Of a stretch of 64,000 bases of DNA, positions 17,723-25,985 are shown in pieces. The notes below the pieces were generated by a model that had not been told where the DNA came from, searched no databases, and saw only the letters and a list, made by a program, of their open reading frames with translations. The stretch spans positions 1,178,001-1,242,000 of the forward strand of contig NZ_JAMZFT010000001.1 of assembly GCF_024158125.1 (NCBI RefSeq), given 5' to 3'. Origin of the DNA: Futiania mangrovi. Lineage in GTDB: Bacteria > Pseudomonadota > Alphaproteobacteria > Futianiales > Futianiaceae. Position numbers and translations under genes: made by a program. Each line of letters opens with the position of its first letter. Position 1 is the stretch's first letter.

Positions 17723-18826
17723 ATGTCCGCGATGCCGAAGCCCTTCACGGCCGAGGCCCGTGCCCCTCAACCGCCCGCCGATGCGGAGCGGGTGCCGGTG
17801 ACCGTGGCGCCGCTTGCCGCGGACCGGGAGGCGGCGTGGGACACCTTCGTCGAAGCCCATGCCGAAGGCACGATCTTCCACCTGTCGCGCTGGCGCGAGG
17901 TGTTCTCGCAGGCATTCGGCTACGAGACCCACCTGCTCGCCGCGACGCGGGGCGAGGCGATTGCGGGCGTGCTGCCGCTGGTCCACGTCAAGACGCCATT
18001 GTTCGGCAACGCGCTCATCTCCCTGGGTTTCTACGTCTATGGCGGGATCCTGGCCACCGACAGCGAGGCCCGCACAGCGCTCGCCGAGGCCGCGGCGGCA
18101 CTGGGCGGGCGGCTCGGCGTCGATTATGTCGAGTTGCGCCACCGCGAGCCGCTCCTCTCCGGATGGCACACGAAGGCGGAGACCTACGCGACCTTCATCG
18201 CGGACCTTCCCGCCGACGAGGATGCAAATCTCAAGATGATCCCGCGCAAGAAGCGCGCGGACGTGCGTAAGGGCATCGCGAACGAGAAGCTGACCGTGGA
18301 TGCCGACGCGCCCGTCGAGGCGTTCTTCCACTGCTACGCGACGAGCCTGCGCAACCTCGGGACGCCGGTCCAGTCCCTGCGCTACTACCGCACGATCAAG
18401 GAGGTCTTCGGCGACCGCGTCGAGGTCTCGACCGTCAACGGCCCGGACGGCCCCGTGTGCGGCCTGCTCAGCTTCTTCTGGCGCGATACGGTCCTTCCCT
18501 ATTTCGGCGGCGCGCTGCCCGAGGCGCGGGCGCTGCATGCCTATGACTACATGTACTGGGCGCTGATGCGGCGCGCGGCGGCGCGCGGCTGCACGCGCTT
18601 CGACTTCGGCCGCTCCAAGACCGGGACCGGGGCTTACGACTACAAGACCTATTGGGGCTTCCAGCCGCAGCCTCTGCACTACCAGTACCATCTTGTGAAG
18701 GCACAGGACCTGCCCGACGTGAACCCGAACAACCCGAAATATCGCCTGATGGTGCAGGCCTGGCAGAAGCTGCCGCTCTGGCTCGCCAACACCGCCGGTC
18801 CCTTCGTCGCGCGGCAACTGGGATGA
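17723..18826 (+). CDS. FemAB-like XrtA-associated protein
   Basis: A 367-residue double-GNAT protein of the FemAB-like family found in exosortase A operons. Visible blocks are TIFHLSRWREVFSQAFGY, IPRKKRADVRKGIANEKL, a GNAT-like core ending YDYMYWALMRRAA and CTRFDFGRSKTGTGAYDYK. It may transfer an amino acid or acyl group to the glycan or its lipid carrier. ATG 17723 follows GGGAG. The stop overlaps the next ATG (ATGA). Confidence 0.84.
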   Translation: MSAMPKPFTAEARAPQPPADAERVPVTVAPLAADREAAWDTFVEAHAEGTIFHLSRWREVFSQAFGYETHLLAATRGEAIAGVLPLVHVKTPLFGNALISLGFYVYGGILATDSEARTALAEAAAALGGRLGVDYVELRHREPLLSGWHTKAETYATFIADLPADEDANLKMIPRKKRADVRKGIANEKLTVDADAPVEAFFHCYATSLRNLGTPVQSLRYYRTIKEVFGDRVEVSTVNGPDGPVCGLLSFFWRDTVLPYFGGALPEARALHAYDYMYWALMRRAAARGCTRFDFGRSKTGTGAYDYKTYWGFQPQPLHYQYHLVKAQDLPDVNPNNPKYRLMVQAWQKLPLWLANTAGPFVARQLG

Positions 18827-20121
18827 ACGGGGCCGGCGACTTCGGCGGCGAGATCCTGTTTCTCGCCCACCGCATCCCCTACCCGCCCAACAAGGGCGAG
18901 AAGATCCGTGCCTGGAACATGATCCGGCACCTTGCGCGGCTCGCGCCGATCCACATCGGTGCGCCGGTCGACGATCCCGCAGACATCGAGCACCGCGCGG
19001 CGGTCGAGGCCGTCGCGGCGAGTGCCTGCCTGCCGCAGGTCGACCCGCGCGTCCGCAAGCTCCGCGCAAGCCTCGGCCTCTTCACAGGCGAGCCACTGAC
19101 GCTCCCCTATTTCCGCAACCGCACGCTCAAGCACTGGGCAGACACGGTGCGCGCGAACCGCAAGATCGTGCTGGAGGTCGTCTATTCCTCGGGCGCCATA
19201 ACCTATTGCACGCCGGAACCGCGCCCCGGTACGGCGCGGCTTGTCGATTTCGTCGACCTCGACAGCGACAAGTGGCGCCAGTACGCGCGCACGGCGGGCC
19301 TGGCAGGCCGCATCGTCTACGGGCGCGAGGCGCAGACGCTCGCGGCGGAGGAGGTGCGCATCGCACGCTCGGCGCATGCGAGCACCTTCGTGTCGGAGCA
19401 GGAGGCCGCCCTCTTCCGCGCCGCCGCACCGGAGCTTGCCGACACCATCCACGCGGTCGGAAACGGCGTCGACATCGACTATTTCTCGCCCGCGCACAGT
19501 TTCGACAGCCCCTTCGCCGCCGCCCCGCACATCGTCTTCACGGGCGCGATGGACTATTGGGCGAACGTGGATGCGGTGCTCTGGTTCGCCAACGACATCC
19601 TGCCGCGCATCCGCGAGGAGGTGCCGCAGGCGGTGTTCGTCGTGGTGGGCTCCAACCCCGCGCCGGAAGTGTGCGCGCTTGCCGATCGCCCGGACGTGCT
19701 GGTGACGGGGCGCGTGCCTGACGTGCGCCCCTATGTCGCCTTCGCCGACGTCTGCGTCGCACCGATGCGCATCGCGCGCGGCATCCAGAACAAGGTGCTC
19801 GAGGGCATGGCCATGGGCCGGGCCGTCGTCACGACCTCCATGGGGTTCGAGGGGATAGACGCCACGCCGGGCGAAGACCTGGTCGTGGCCGACGGGGCCG
19901 ACGCGATCGCGGACGAGGTCGTGCGCCTTTTGGGCGACCCTGCGGCGCGCGGCCAGCTTGGCGATGCGGCGCGCAGCCGCGCCGTGGAATCCTTCGGCTG
20001 GGACGCACGTCTCGCCGATCTCGACCGCGTGATCGGCCTTGCGCGCGGCCGCGCGGGGCATGATCTGATGCAAGGGGCCGGCCGGCCTCTCGAAGCAGCC
20101 GCAGAGGGACAGACGACATGA
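18823..20121 (+). CDS. XrtA-associated family 4 glycosyltransferase
   Basis: A 432-residue GT-B glycosyltransferase beginning with the conserved ILFLAHRIPYPPNKGEKIR of the exosortase-linked family. The donor site region includes FTGAMDYWANVDAVLWF, PYVAFADVCVAPMRIARGIQ and NKVLEGMAMGRAVV. It is coupled to both neighbours by 4-base ATGA overlaps. It should add a sugar to the growing repeat unit on the cytoplasmic face. Confidence 0.87.
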   Translation: MNGAGDFGGEILFLAHRIPYPPNKGEKIRAWNMIRHLARLAPIHIGAPVDDPADIEHRAAVEAVAASACLPQVDPRVRKLRASLGLFTGEPLTLPYFRNRTLKHWADTVRANRKIVLEVVYSSGAITYCTPEPRPGTARLVDFVDLDSDKWRQYARTAGLAGRIVYGREAQTLAAEEVRIARSAHASTFVSEQEAALFRAAAPELADTIHAVGNGVDIDYFSPAHSFDSPFAAAPHIVFTGAMDYWANVDAVLWFANDILPRIREEVPQAVFVVVGSNPAPEVCALADRPDVLVTGRVPDVRPYVAFADVCVAPMRIARGIQNKVLEGMAMGRAVVTTSMGFEGIDATPGEDLVVADGADAIADEVVRLLGDPAARGQLGDAARSRAVESFGWDARLADLDRVIGLARGRAGHDLMQGAGRPLEAAAEGQTT

Positions 20122-21707
20122 CTGCCGCCACCCTGCCGGACGATACGATGGCCCGGGACGACGACCTGCGCGCCGCCTGGCGGCGGGCACTGATCACGCT
20201 CGGCATCCTTGTCGCCGCGGTGCTTGCGCTGAGCGTGCCTGTCGTCGAGAGCCTGCTCAATGTCTGGTGGAACACCGCCACCTACAACCACTGCTTCCTC
20301 GTCGTCCCGATCGCGGCGTTCCTCGTGTGGCTGCGGCGCGAGCGGGTTGCCCCCCTGCGCCCGCGGGTGGAGCCGCTGGCACTCGTGCCGGTCGCCGGGG
20401 CGGGTGTCACGCTCATGCTGGGGGAGCTTGCCGACATCAACATCGTCCAGCATTTCGCCCTGGTCGGCCTGATCGTCAGCCTGGCGATCTTCACGCTCGG
20501 CCGCGAGGTGGTGTGGGAACTGAAGTTCCCGCTGTTCTTCCTGTTCTTCCTCGTCCCCGTGGGCGACCAGGCCGTGCCGTTCCTGCAGGACATCACCGCG
20601 CACTTCGCAGTGTGGCTGCTGCGCGCCATCGACATCCCGATTTTCCACGACGGCATCATGATCGAAACGCCGACCGGCCTCTTCGAGGTGGCCGAGGCGT
20701 GCGCCGGCATCCGCTTCCTGATCGCCAATGTGGTGATCGCGGTGCTGTTCGCGCACCTGGCCTACGACCGCTGGTGGAAGATGGCGGTCTTCATCGGGCT
20801 CGGTATCCTCATCCCGATCGTCGCGAACGGCATCCGCGCGTTCGGCATCATCTACATCGCCTACATGACCGACAACGAATACGCCGTCGGCGTCGACCAC
20901 ATCGTCTACGGCTGGGGTTTCTTCGCCGCGATCATGCTGATCCTGCTGTTCATCGGAAACCTCTTCGCCGACCGCCGGCCCGGCGACATGCCGAACACGC
21001 CTGCGTGGCGCATGGCGTCGGCCCCGCGTGCGGTCACCCCGCTGCTGGCGGGCATTGCAGCACTCGCCGCGCTCGCCGCGCCGGCGTTTGCAAGCTACAA
21101 GCTCAACCGCGACTTCTCCGCGCACACGACGCCGCCCCTGACGGCAATCTCCTCGCCCGCGCCGGGCTGGACCATGACCGCGAACCCGGACATCGCCTGG
21201 TCGCCGGAATTCGAGAGTGCGGACGCCAACTACCTATTCCGCTTCGAGAAGGAGGGTGCCGCCCCCGTCGACCTGTTCATCGCCTGGTACACGCATCAGC
21301 GTCATGGGGCGAAGGTCGTCTATTTCGCCAACACGTTCGAGCAGCATCCCCGCTGGGTACGGCTGGAAACGCGCGGGGTCCGCCTTGACACGGGCGCCAG
21401 CGGCCTGCCCGCCTCCGTCCGCACGGACCGCATCGGCGGGATCCGCCCGCCGCAACGCCTGGTCGCCTCCTGGTACTGGGTGGACGGGCGCTTCTCGTCC
21501 GGTGCGCTCGACGCCAAGCTCGACCAGCTGCGCGCCAACCTGACGGGCGGAGAGGATGCAGCCGCGGTGATCGCCCTGTCGGCTCCACTGGAGTTCGAGC
21601 GCGAGGAAGCCCTCGCGGCCATCGAGGCATTCCTCGCAGACGCCCAGCCCCTGGACGCCTGGCTCGCCACGCTGGCCGCCGCCGCGCGTCCCTCCGGCAC
21701 GAACTGA
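20118..21707 (+). CDS. xrtA: Exosortase A with fused C-terminal EpsI domain
   Basis: A membrane transpeptidase-like enzyme that cleaves the PEP-CTERM tail of exported proteins. The eight-helix exosortase core spans about residues 20-285, with the catalytic triad visible as Cys195 (EACAGIRFL), Arg240 (ANGIRAFG) and His261 (VDHIVYGW). Residues about 305-529 form a periplasmic EpsI (DUF3485) domain with APGWTMTANPD, FIAWYTHQRHGAKVV and ASWYWVDGR. The fused form is usual for exosortase A. No substrate with a PEP-CTERM tail is in the window. Confidence 0.92.
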   Translation: MTAATLPDDTMARDDDLRAAWRRALITLGILVAAVLALSVPVVESLLNVWWNTATYNHCFLVVPIAAFLVWLRRERVAPLRPRVEPLALVPVAGAGVTLMLGELADINIVQHFALVGLIVSLAIFTLGREVVWELKFPLFFLFFLVPVGDQAVPFLQDITAHFAVWLLRAIDIPIFHDGIMIETPTGLFEVAEACAGIRFLIANVVIAVLFAHLAYDRWWKMAVFIGLGILIPIVANGIRAFGIIYIAYMTDNEYAVGVDHIVYGWGFFAAIMLILLFIGNLFADRRPGDMPNTPAWRMASAPRAVTPLLAGIAALAALAAPAFASYKLNRDFSAHTTPPLTAISSPAPGWTMTANPDIAWSPEFESADANYLFRFEKEGAAPVDLFIAWYTHQRHGAKVVYFANTFEQHPRWVRLETRGVRLDTGASGLPASVRTDRIGGIRPPQRLVASWYWVDGRFSSGALDAKLDQLRANLTGGEDAAAVIALSAPLEFEREEALAAIEAFLADAQPLDAWLATLAAAARPSGTN

Positions 21708-21719
21708 GGGCAAGGGGCC

Positions 21720-23690
21720 ATGTGCGGCATCGCCGGACTCTTCGACCTCCGTGCAGAGCGGATGCCCGACGGCGATCGCCTCGGCCGGATGCTGCGGGCT
21801 CTTGCGCATCGCGGCCCGGACGGCGAGACGCGCCACCTCGAACCGGGTCTCGCCTTCGGCCACCGGCGCCTGGCCATCATCGACGTGGAGGGCGGCAGCC
21901 AGCCGATCTTCAACGAGGACGGCACGGCAGCCGTTCTCTTCAACGGCATGATCTACAACTACCGGACGCTGATGGACGACCTCGGCGCGCGCGGTCACCG
22001 CTTCCGTACGCGCTGCGATACCGAAACCATCGTCCACGGGTTCGAGCAGTGGGGCGCGGATGTCGTAGACCATCTCGACGGCTTCTTCGCCTTCGCGGTC
22101 TGGAACCGCAACACGCGGCAATTGCTCCTCGCACGCGACCGGTTCGGCAAGAAGCCGCTCTATTACGCAGTCGACAGCGATGGCTGGCTCGTCTTCGCGT
22201 CCGAGGTGGGCGCGATCCTAGCCGCGCTCGGCCAGGCGCCAGCGTTGCGCGCCGACGCGGTCGAGGACTATCTGGCCTTCGGCTATGTGCCGGAGCCGAA
22301 ATCCGTCTTCCAGGGCATCGAGAAGCTGCCTCCCGCGCACCGCGTGCTTCTGAAGGGCCGCGACGGCCGCATTGCTCCGGAGGCCTATTGGGATCTCCGC
22401 TTCCCCGAACGCCCCGACGACATCGACGAGGCCGCCGCCATGGCGGGCGTGCGCGAGCGTTTGGACGCAGCGGTTGCCAAGCGGCTCGTGGCGGATGTGC
22501 CCCTCGGCGCCTTCCTGTCGGGCGGGGTCGATTCCAGCGCCATCGTGGCATCGATGGCGCGCACCAGCGACCATGCTGTGCAGACTTGCGCCATGGGCTT
22601 CGACGACCCGTCCGTCGACGAGACGCGGTTCGCGCAGATGGTCGCCGACCGCTACCACACCGACCATTTCACCGAGGTGGTGAACATGGAGGCGGCGAGC
22701 CTGATCGGCACGCTGGCCCATGCCTATGGGGAGCCGTTCGCGGACGCCTCCGCCCTGCCCACCTTTCTCGTCAGCCGGCTGGCGCGCCGCCGCGTCACTG
22801 TGGCGCTGTCGGGCGACGGCGGCGACGAGGTGTTCGCGGGCTACCGCCGCTACCCCTTCCACATGAGGGAGGAGGCGCTGAAAGCCTGGGTGCCTTCCAA
22901 CATCCGCCGCCTCGTGTTCGGCCCGCTTGCCCGCCTCTACCCGGCGCTGCCGAACGCGCCGCGCTGGCTGCGCGCGCGTGCGACCTTCGAGGCGCTGAGC
23001 CTCGACACCGTCGGCGGCTTCTTCCGCGCCGTGACCATCATGCCGGACGCGGTGCGCGACGCGGTGCGGTCGCGCGACCTGGGGCGCACGCTCGCCGGCT
23101 ACCACCCTTCGGAGGTGCTGCGCACCCACGCCGACCGGGCCGGAACGGACGATGCGCTGGCGCGTGCCCAATACATCGACCTCAAGACGTGGCTTCCGGG
23201 CCAGATGCTGGTGAAGGTCGACCGGGCGAGCATGTCGAACGGGCTGGAGGTGCGGAACCCCTTCCTCGACCGCGATCTCGTGGAATGGGCCGCGCGCCTG
23301 CCCGCGCACCTGAAGGTGCAGGGCTTCTCCGGCAAGCACGTGCTGAAGCGCGCGATGGAGGAGCGTCTGCCGCGGGAGGTGCTGTACCGCCCCAAGCAGG
23401 GCTTCACCGCCCCCATAGACCGCTGGATGCGCGCGGGCCTCGACGACCGCCTGGCCGGCCTCGCCGCTTCGCCGCGCCTGCGTGAGAGCGGCCTTGTCTC
23501 GCCCGAGGGGATCGCATCCCTCGTCACCCAGCACCGCACCGGACGCGGCGATTTCAGCCGCCCCCTGTGGGCCCTGATGATGTTCGACGCCTTCCTCGAG
23601 GAAACGGCGCGGACCGTGGCGGACTCACTGACCTCCGTCGCTCCCGGGGTCCCGAAGGCTGTAGAGCGCAATCTCAGCGCCCTTGGCTGA
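21720..23690 (+). CDS. XrtA-associated amidotransferase, asparagine synthase family
   Basis: A 656-residue class II amidotransferase. The N-terminal glutaminase domain starts MCGIAGLFDLR (catalytic Cys2), with FNGMIYNYRTLMDDLG. The synthetase domain has the PP-loop LSGGVDSSAI and LSGDGGDEVFAGYRRYPFH. The family is the exosortase A-linked asparagine-synthase relative, thought to amidate a sugar or peptide component of the envelope polymer. It is the last gene of the operon, and its 3' end overlaps the convergent membrane-protein gene by 66 bases. Confidence 0.88.
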   Translation: MCGIAGLFDLRAERMPDGDRLGRMLRALAHRGPDGETRHLEPGLAFGHRRLAIIDVEGGSQPIFNEDGTAAVLFNGMIYNYRTLMDDLGARGHRFRTRCDTETIVHGFEQWGADVVDHLDGFFAFAVWNRNTRQLLLARDRFGKKPLYYAVDSDGWLVFASEVGAILAALGQAPALRADAVEDYLAFGYVPEPKSVFQGIEKLPPAHRVLLKGRDGRIAPEAYWDLRFPERPDDIDEAAAMAGVRERLDAAVAKRLVADVPLGAFLSGGVDSSAIVASMARTSDHAVQTCAMGFDDPSVDETRFAQMVADRYHTDHFTEVVNMEAASLIGTLAHAYGEPFADASALPTFLVSRLARRRVTVALSGDGGDEVFAGYRRYPFHMREEALKAWVPSNIRRLVFGPLARLYPALPNAPRWLRARATFEALSLDTVGGFFRAVTIMPDAVRDAVRSRDLGRTLAGYHPSEVLRTHADRAGTDDALARAQYIDLKTWLPGQMLVKVDRASMSNGLEVRNPFLDRDLVEWAARLPAHLKVQGFSGKHVLKRAMEERLPREVLYRPKQGFTAPIDRWMRAGLDDRLAGLAASPRLRESGLVSPEGIASLVTQHRTGRGDFSRPLWALMMFDAFLEETARTVADSLTSVAPGVPKAVERNLSALG

Positions 23691-25340
23691 CCGGTAGACC
23701 GGTTCGTAGAAGGGTTCGACCCGAAGCCCCAGCGCGGTCGCCCAAGGCACGTCATCCCCTGTCGGGCGGCCGAGGACGGCCAGCATCTGGATCCGCCGCT
23801 CAGGCGACGGCAGGTCCCATCCGACCGGCATCACGAACAGCGGCCGGCTCACCGGATCGTTCCCGGCGACGTCCGCGGGCGCATATCCTTCGGCGAACCG
23901 CAGCGGCGGATTGACCGAGACGAGCCGCGCCTCCGGTCCCGCCTGTACCGACGGAAGGTTGAGTTCCAGCGCGCCCGCCTCCCCGGCGGCCAGCAGCATG
24001 ACCTGTCGCGGGAGGGGGTCTGCCGACAGGTCCAGCGTAAGCACCCGCTCGTCCCGCCCAAGCAGGGCACCGACCGTCTCGGCCTCCGTGCGGGCGGGGG
24101 CCGTCCTTTCCCGGTGATCCAGCGCGCTACCTGCAACCAACCCGCCGAGAAGCACCAGCCCGGCCAGTGCAGGTCCCCGCACGATCAGGCTGACGCCGAC
24201 CGTCCCGCACCACAGTGCCGCGAGAACCCACCCAAGCCCGCCCACGGCGCGCCCCGCGCCGGTATCGAGCCCACCGCCGGGGACAAGGAAGAACACCAGC
24301 CACAATACCGCAGCTGCTACACCCAAGCCGTCCTCACGCCGCCACGCACCGTCGATGAGGCGCGCGAAACCGCAGACCACAACGCCATAAACCCCGATCC
24401 CGAAGGCAAGCACGGCAGCCTCCCGCGCCTTGCCGGCCGCGCTCTCGAGCAGCAGCGCAGCCCCTGCGGACGGGTCGGTCAGAAGATCCGCCACCAGCGG
24501 CCAGTCGAGCGCATAGGTACGTGCATGCAGCGCCAGAAGGGCAAGGGCGGGCGCAAACGAAGCAAGTGCGAACGCCAGACGGACCAGTGATCCCCGCAAC
24601 GCCGTCCTACCGTCCGTCAGCACCGCGGAGCGGACGCCGTCCAGCAGCGTCAGGAGAAGCAGGATGCAGGCCGCCACGGCGAACACGGGCGCCGCCGCAA
24701 GGAACATGAGCCCAAGCAGAAAGCCGGCGATCACGGCTCCCATCACGTCGGCGATCCCGCCACGCTCGCTCCACAATACGAGGAGCGCGACAAAGAGCGC
24801 GATGGCCAGCCCCTCGCCCGCCGTCAGGCCGCCGACGACCATACCCGCCGGTACCAGGGCCGCCGCGGCGGCAAACGCCCAGCCCGTGGCCTGCCCCCCG
24901 CCCCGCCGCGCGGCAAGCGCCACCGAGAGGCCCGCGACCGCCAGGATCAGCAATCCCTGGAAGATGACGGCCGCGCGCGCCGTACCGGCCACGCCAGCCG
25001 CAACCGCGGTCAGCCAATATCCGAGGCTCGATGGTTCCAGCTGGCGCGAAAGGTCGAGAAAGCGCGTCACGCTGTCGAGGTCGCCAACCCACCCATGCAG
25101 CACCAGCCGCGACACATAGGCGGCCTCCGCAACCGCGGCTCCCCCAAGCAGGCCGAGCGGGCCTGCAAGCCAGATCCCCGCGATCAGCAGAAGCAACAGG
25201 CCCCAGACCGCCGCAACGTCGAACCCGCCGGCATGCCGCCGGCGCGCATTCTCACGCGTCTGCGCAAGCCGCCCGGCCGGCGATGCGTATGGCCCAGCTG
25301 CTGTGTCGGCTCCGGAAACGGCGCCCGCCGTCGCACTCAT
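23625..25340 (-). CDS. Large polytopic membrane protein, unknown function
   Basis: A 571-residue protein with about eleven hydrophobic segments between residues 45 and 400 (for example VWGLLLLLIAGIWLAGPLGL) and a soluble C-terminal domain of about 170 residues (from RDERVLTLDLSADPLPRQ). The layout recalls GT-C glycosyltransferases, but I cannot see a clear DxD-type catalytic motif. ATG 25340 is preceded by GGGGGAGA. It lies downstream of the 38-codon reading frame and the minus-strand sigma-54-like site, and its 3' end overlaps the amidotransferase gene. Confidence 0.7.
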   Translation of the reverse strand: MSATAGAVSGADTAAGPYASPAGRLAQTRENARRRHAGGFDVAAVWGLLLLLIAGIWLAGPLGLLGGAAVAEAAYVSRLVLHGWVGDLDSVTRFLDLSRQLEPSSLGYWLTAVAAGVAGTARAAVIFQGLLILAVAGLSVALAARRGGGQATGWAFAAAAALVPAGMVVGGLTAGEGLAIALFVALLVLWSERGGIADVMGAVIAGFLLGLMFLAAAPVFAVAACILLLLTLLDGVRSAVLTDGRTALRGSLVRLAFALASFAPALALLALHARTYALDWPLVADLLTDPSAGAALLLESAAGKAREAAVLAFGIGVYGVVVCGFARLIDGAWRREDGLGVAAAVLWLVFFLVPGGGLDTGAGRAVGGLGWVLAALWCGTVGVSLIVRGPALAGLVLLGGLVAGSALDHRERTAPARTEAETVGALLGRDERVLTLDLSADPLPRQVMLLAAGEAGALELNLPSVQAGPEARLVSVNPPLRFAEGYAPADVAGNDPVSRPLFVMPVGWDLPSPERRIQMLAVLGRPTGDDVPWATALGLRVEPFYEPVYRSAKGAEIALYSLRDPGSDGGQ

Positions 25341-25426
25341 GGCTTCTCCCCCGATTCTGCAGGGGGATTATCCCATGAAAGAGGGCCCCGGACACGGGCC
25401 GGATGTGTGGGAAGCGCGCGCGCCCT

Positions 25427-25543
25427 TCAGGAGACGACCAGCGCCACCGTCAGCGCGATGGCAGCCCAGGAAACGAGCGACAGCCCCACGAGCGAGAGTA
25501 GAGAGGCCCGGGTCGACCAGCGTGACGAAGGATTCATCGCCAT
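25427..25543 (-). CDS. Candidate 38-residue membrane peptide
   Basis: A short frame encoding an 8-residue polar start (MAMNPSSR), a linker and one 20-25 residue membrane helix ending at the C-terminus (SWAAIALTVALVVS). A good Shine-Dalgarno sequence (GAGGGGCG) stands directly before the ATG. A sigma-54-like promoter lies 168 bases upstream on the same strand, and the 571-residue membrane protein gene follows 86 bases downstream. No family is recognised; a chance frame in GC-rich DNA cannot be excluded. Confidence 0.4.
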   Translation of the reverse strand: MAMNPSSRWSTRASLLSLVGLSLVSWAAIALTVALVVS

Positions 25544-25985
25544 CGCCCCTCGATGCCAAGGTCCGGTAGCAGCACGGCCAAGACCAGGACCGCCTTCATT
25601 CGCCCGCTTCGCCATGTCGCACCCCCCCGATCTTCAATCGACCCGCCGACAGCATCCCGCACCATGCACCGGCCTGGATCGCGCCTGTTTTGTGGTTCAA
25701 AAACGTTAACGCAAAGGCCATGCCAGAATGAAGCCATTCGTTTTGCGCGATAAATTCTTTTTTATATTCAATATATTAAACAATCCGCATGTCACGATCT
25801 TCAGCCTGGGAAGCCGAATCAGTCGCGTCATCCGTAAAAATCCGGATGCGCAGGCGTCATCAAACTGACATGCGTCCTTGGCGGAGAGTCCAAGGCTTCG
25901 TATCCGCGTCCATTCCGGCAATTACCGACTTGTAAAGATTATTGACATAGGATCGACTCCTGAAGGTTCGACACCCAGCTCGTCA
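25544..25985. other. Divergent intergenic region between the small membrane peptide and prsK
   Basis: About 440 bases with no convincing gene. The stretch 25690-25800 is strikingly AT-rich for this genome (for example ATTCTTTTTTATATTC near 25746). It contains the minus-strand sigma-54-like promoter at 25711-25725. It also has two small dyads, CATCCG/CGGATG near 25828-25849 and CCTTGG/CCAAGG at 25876-25895. The plus-strand promoter for prsK is probably in the AT-rich part, but I cannot assign -35/-10 boxes with confidence. Confidence 0.5.
25711..25725 (-). promoter_or_regulatory. Sigma-54-like promoter, minus strand
   Basis: Read on the minus strand, TGGCATGGCCTTTGC gives TGGCATG-N4-TTGC, matching the -24/-12 consensus at all positions but one (C to T at the sixth base). 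A transcript would start near 25698 and run into the 38-codon frame and then the 571-residue membrane protein gene. Confidence 0.6.
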
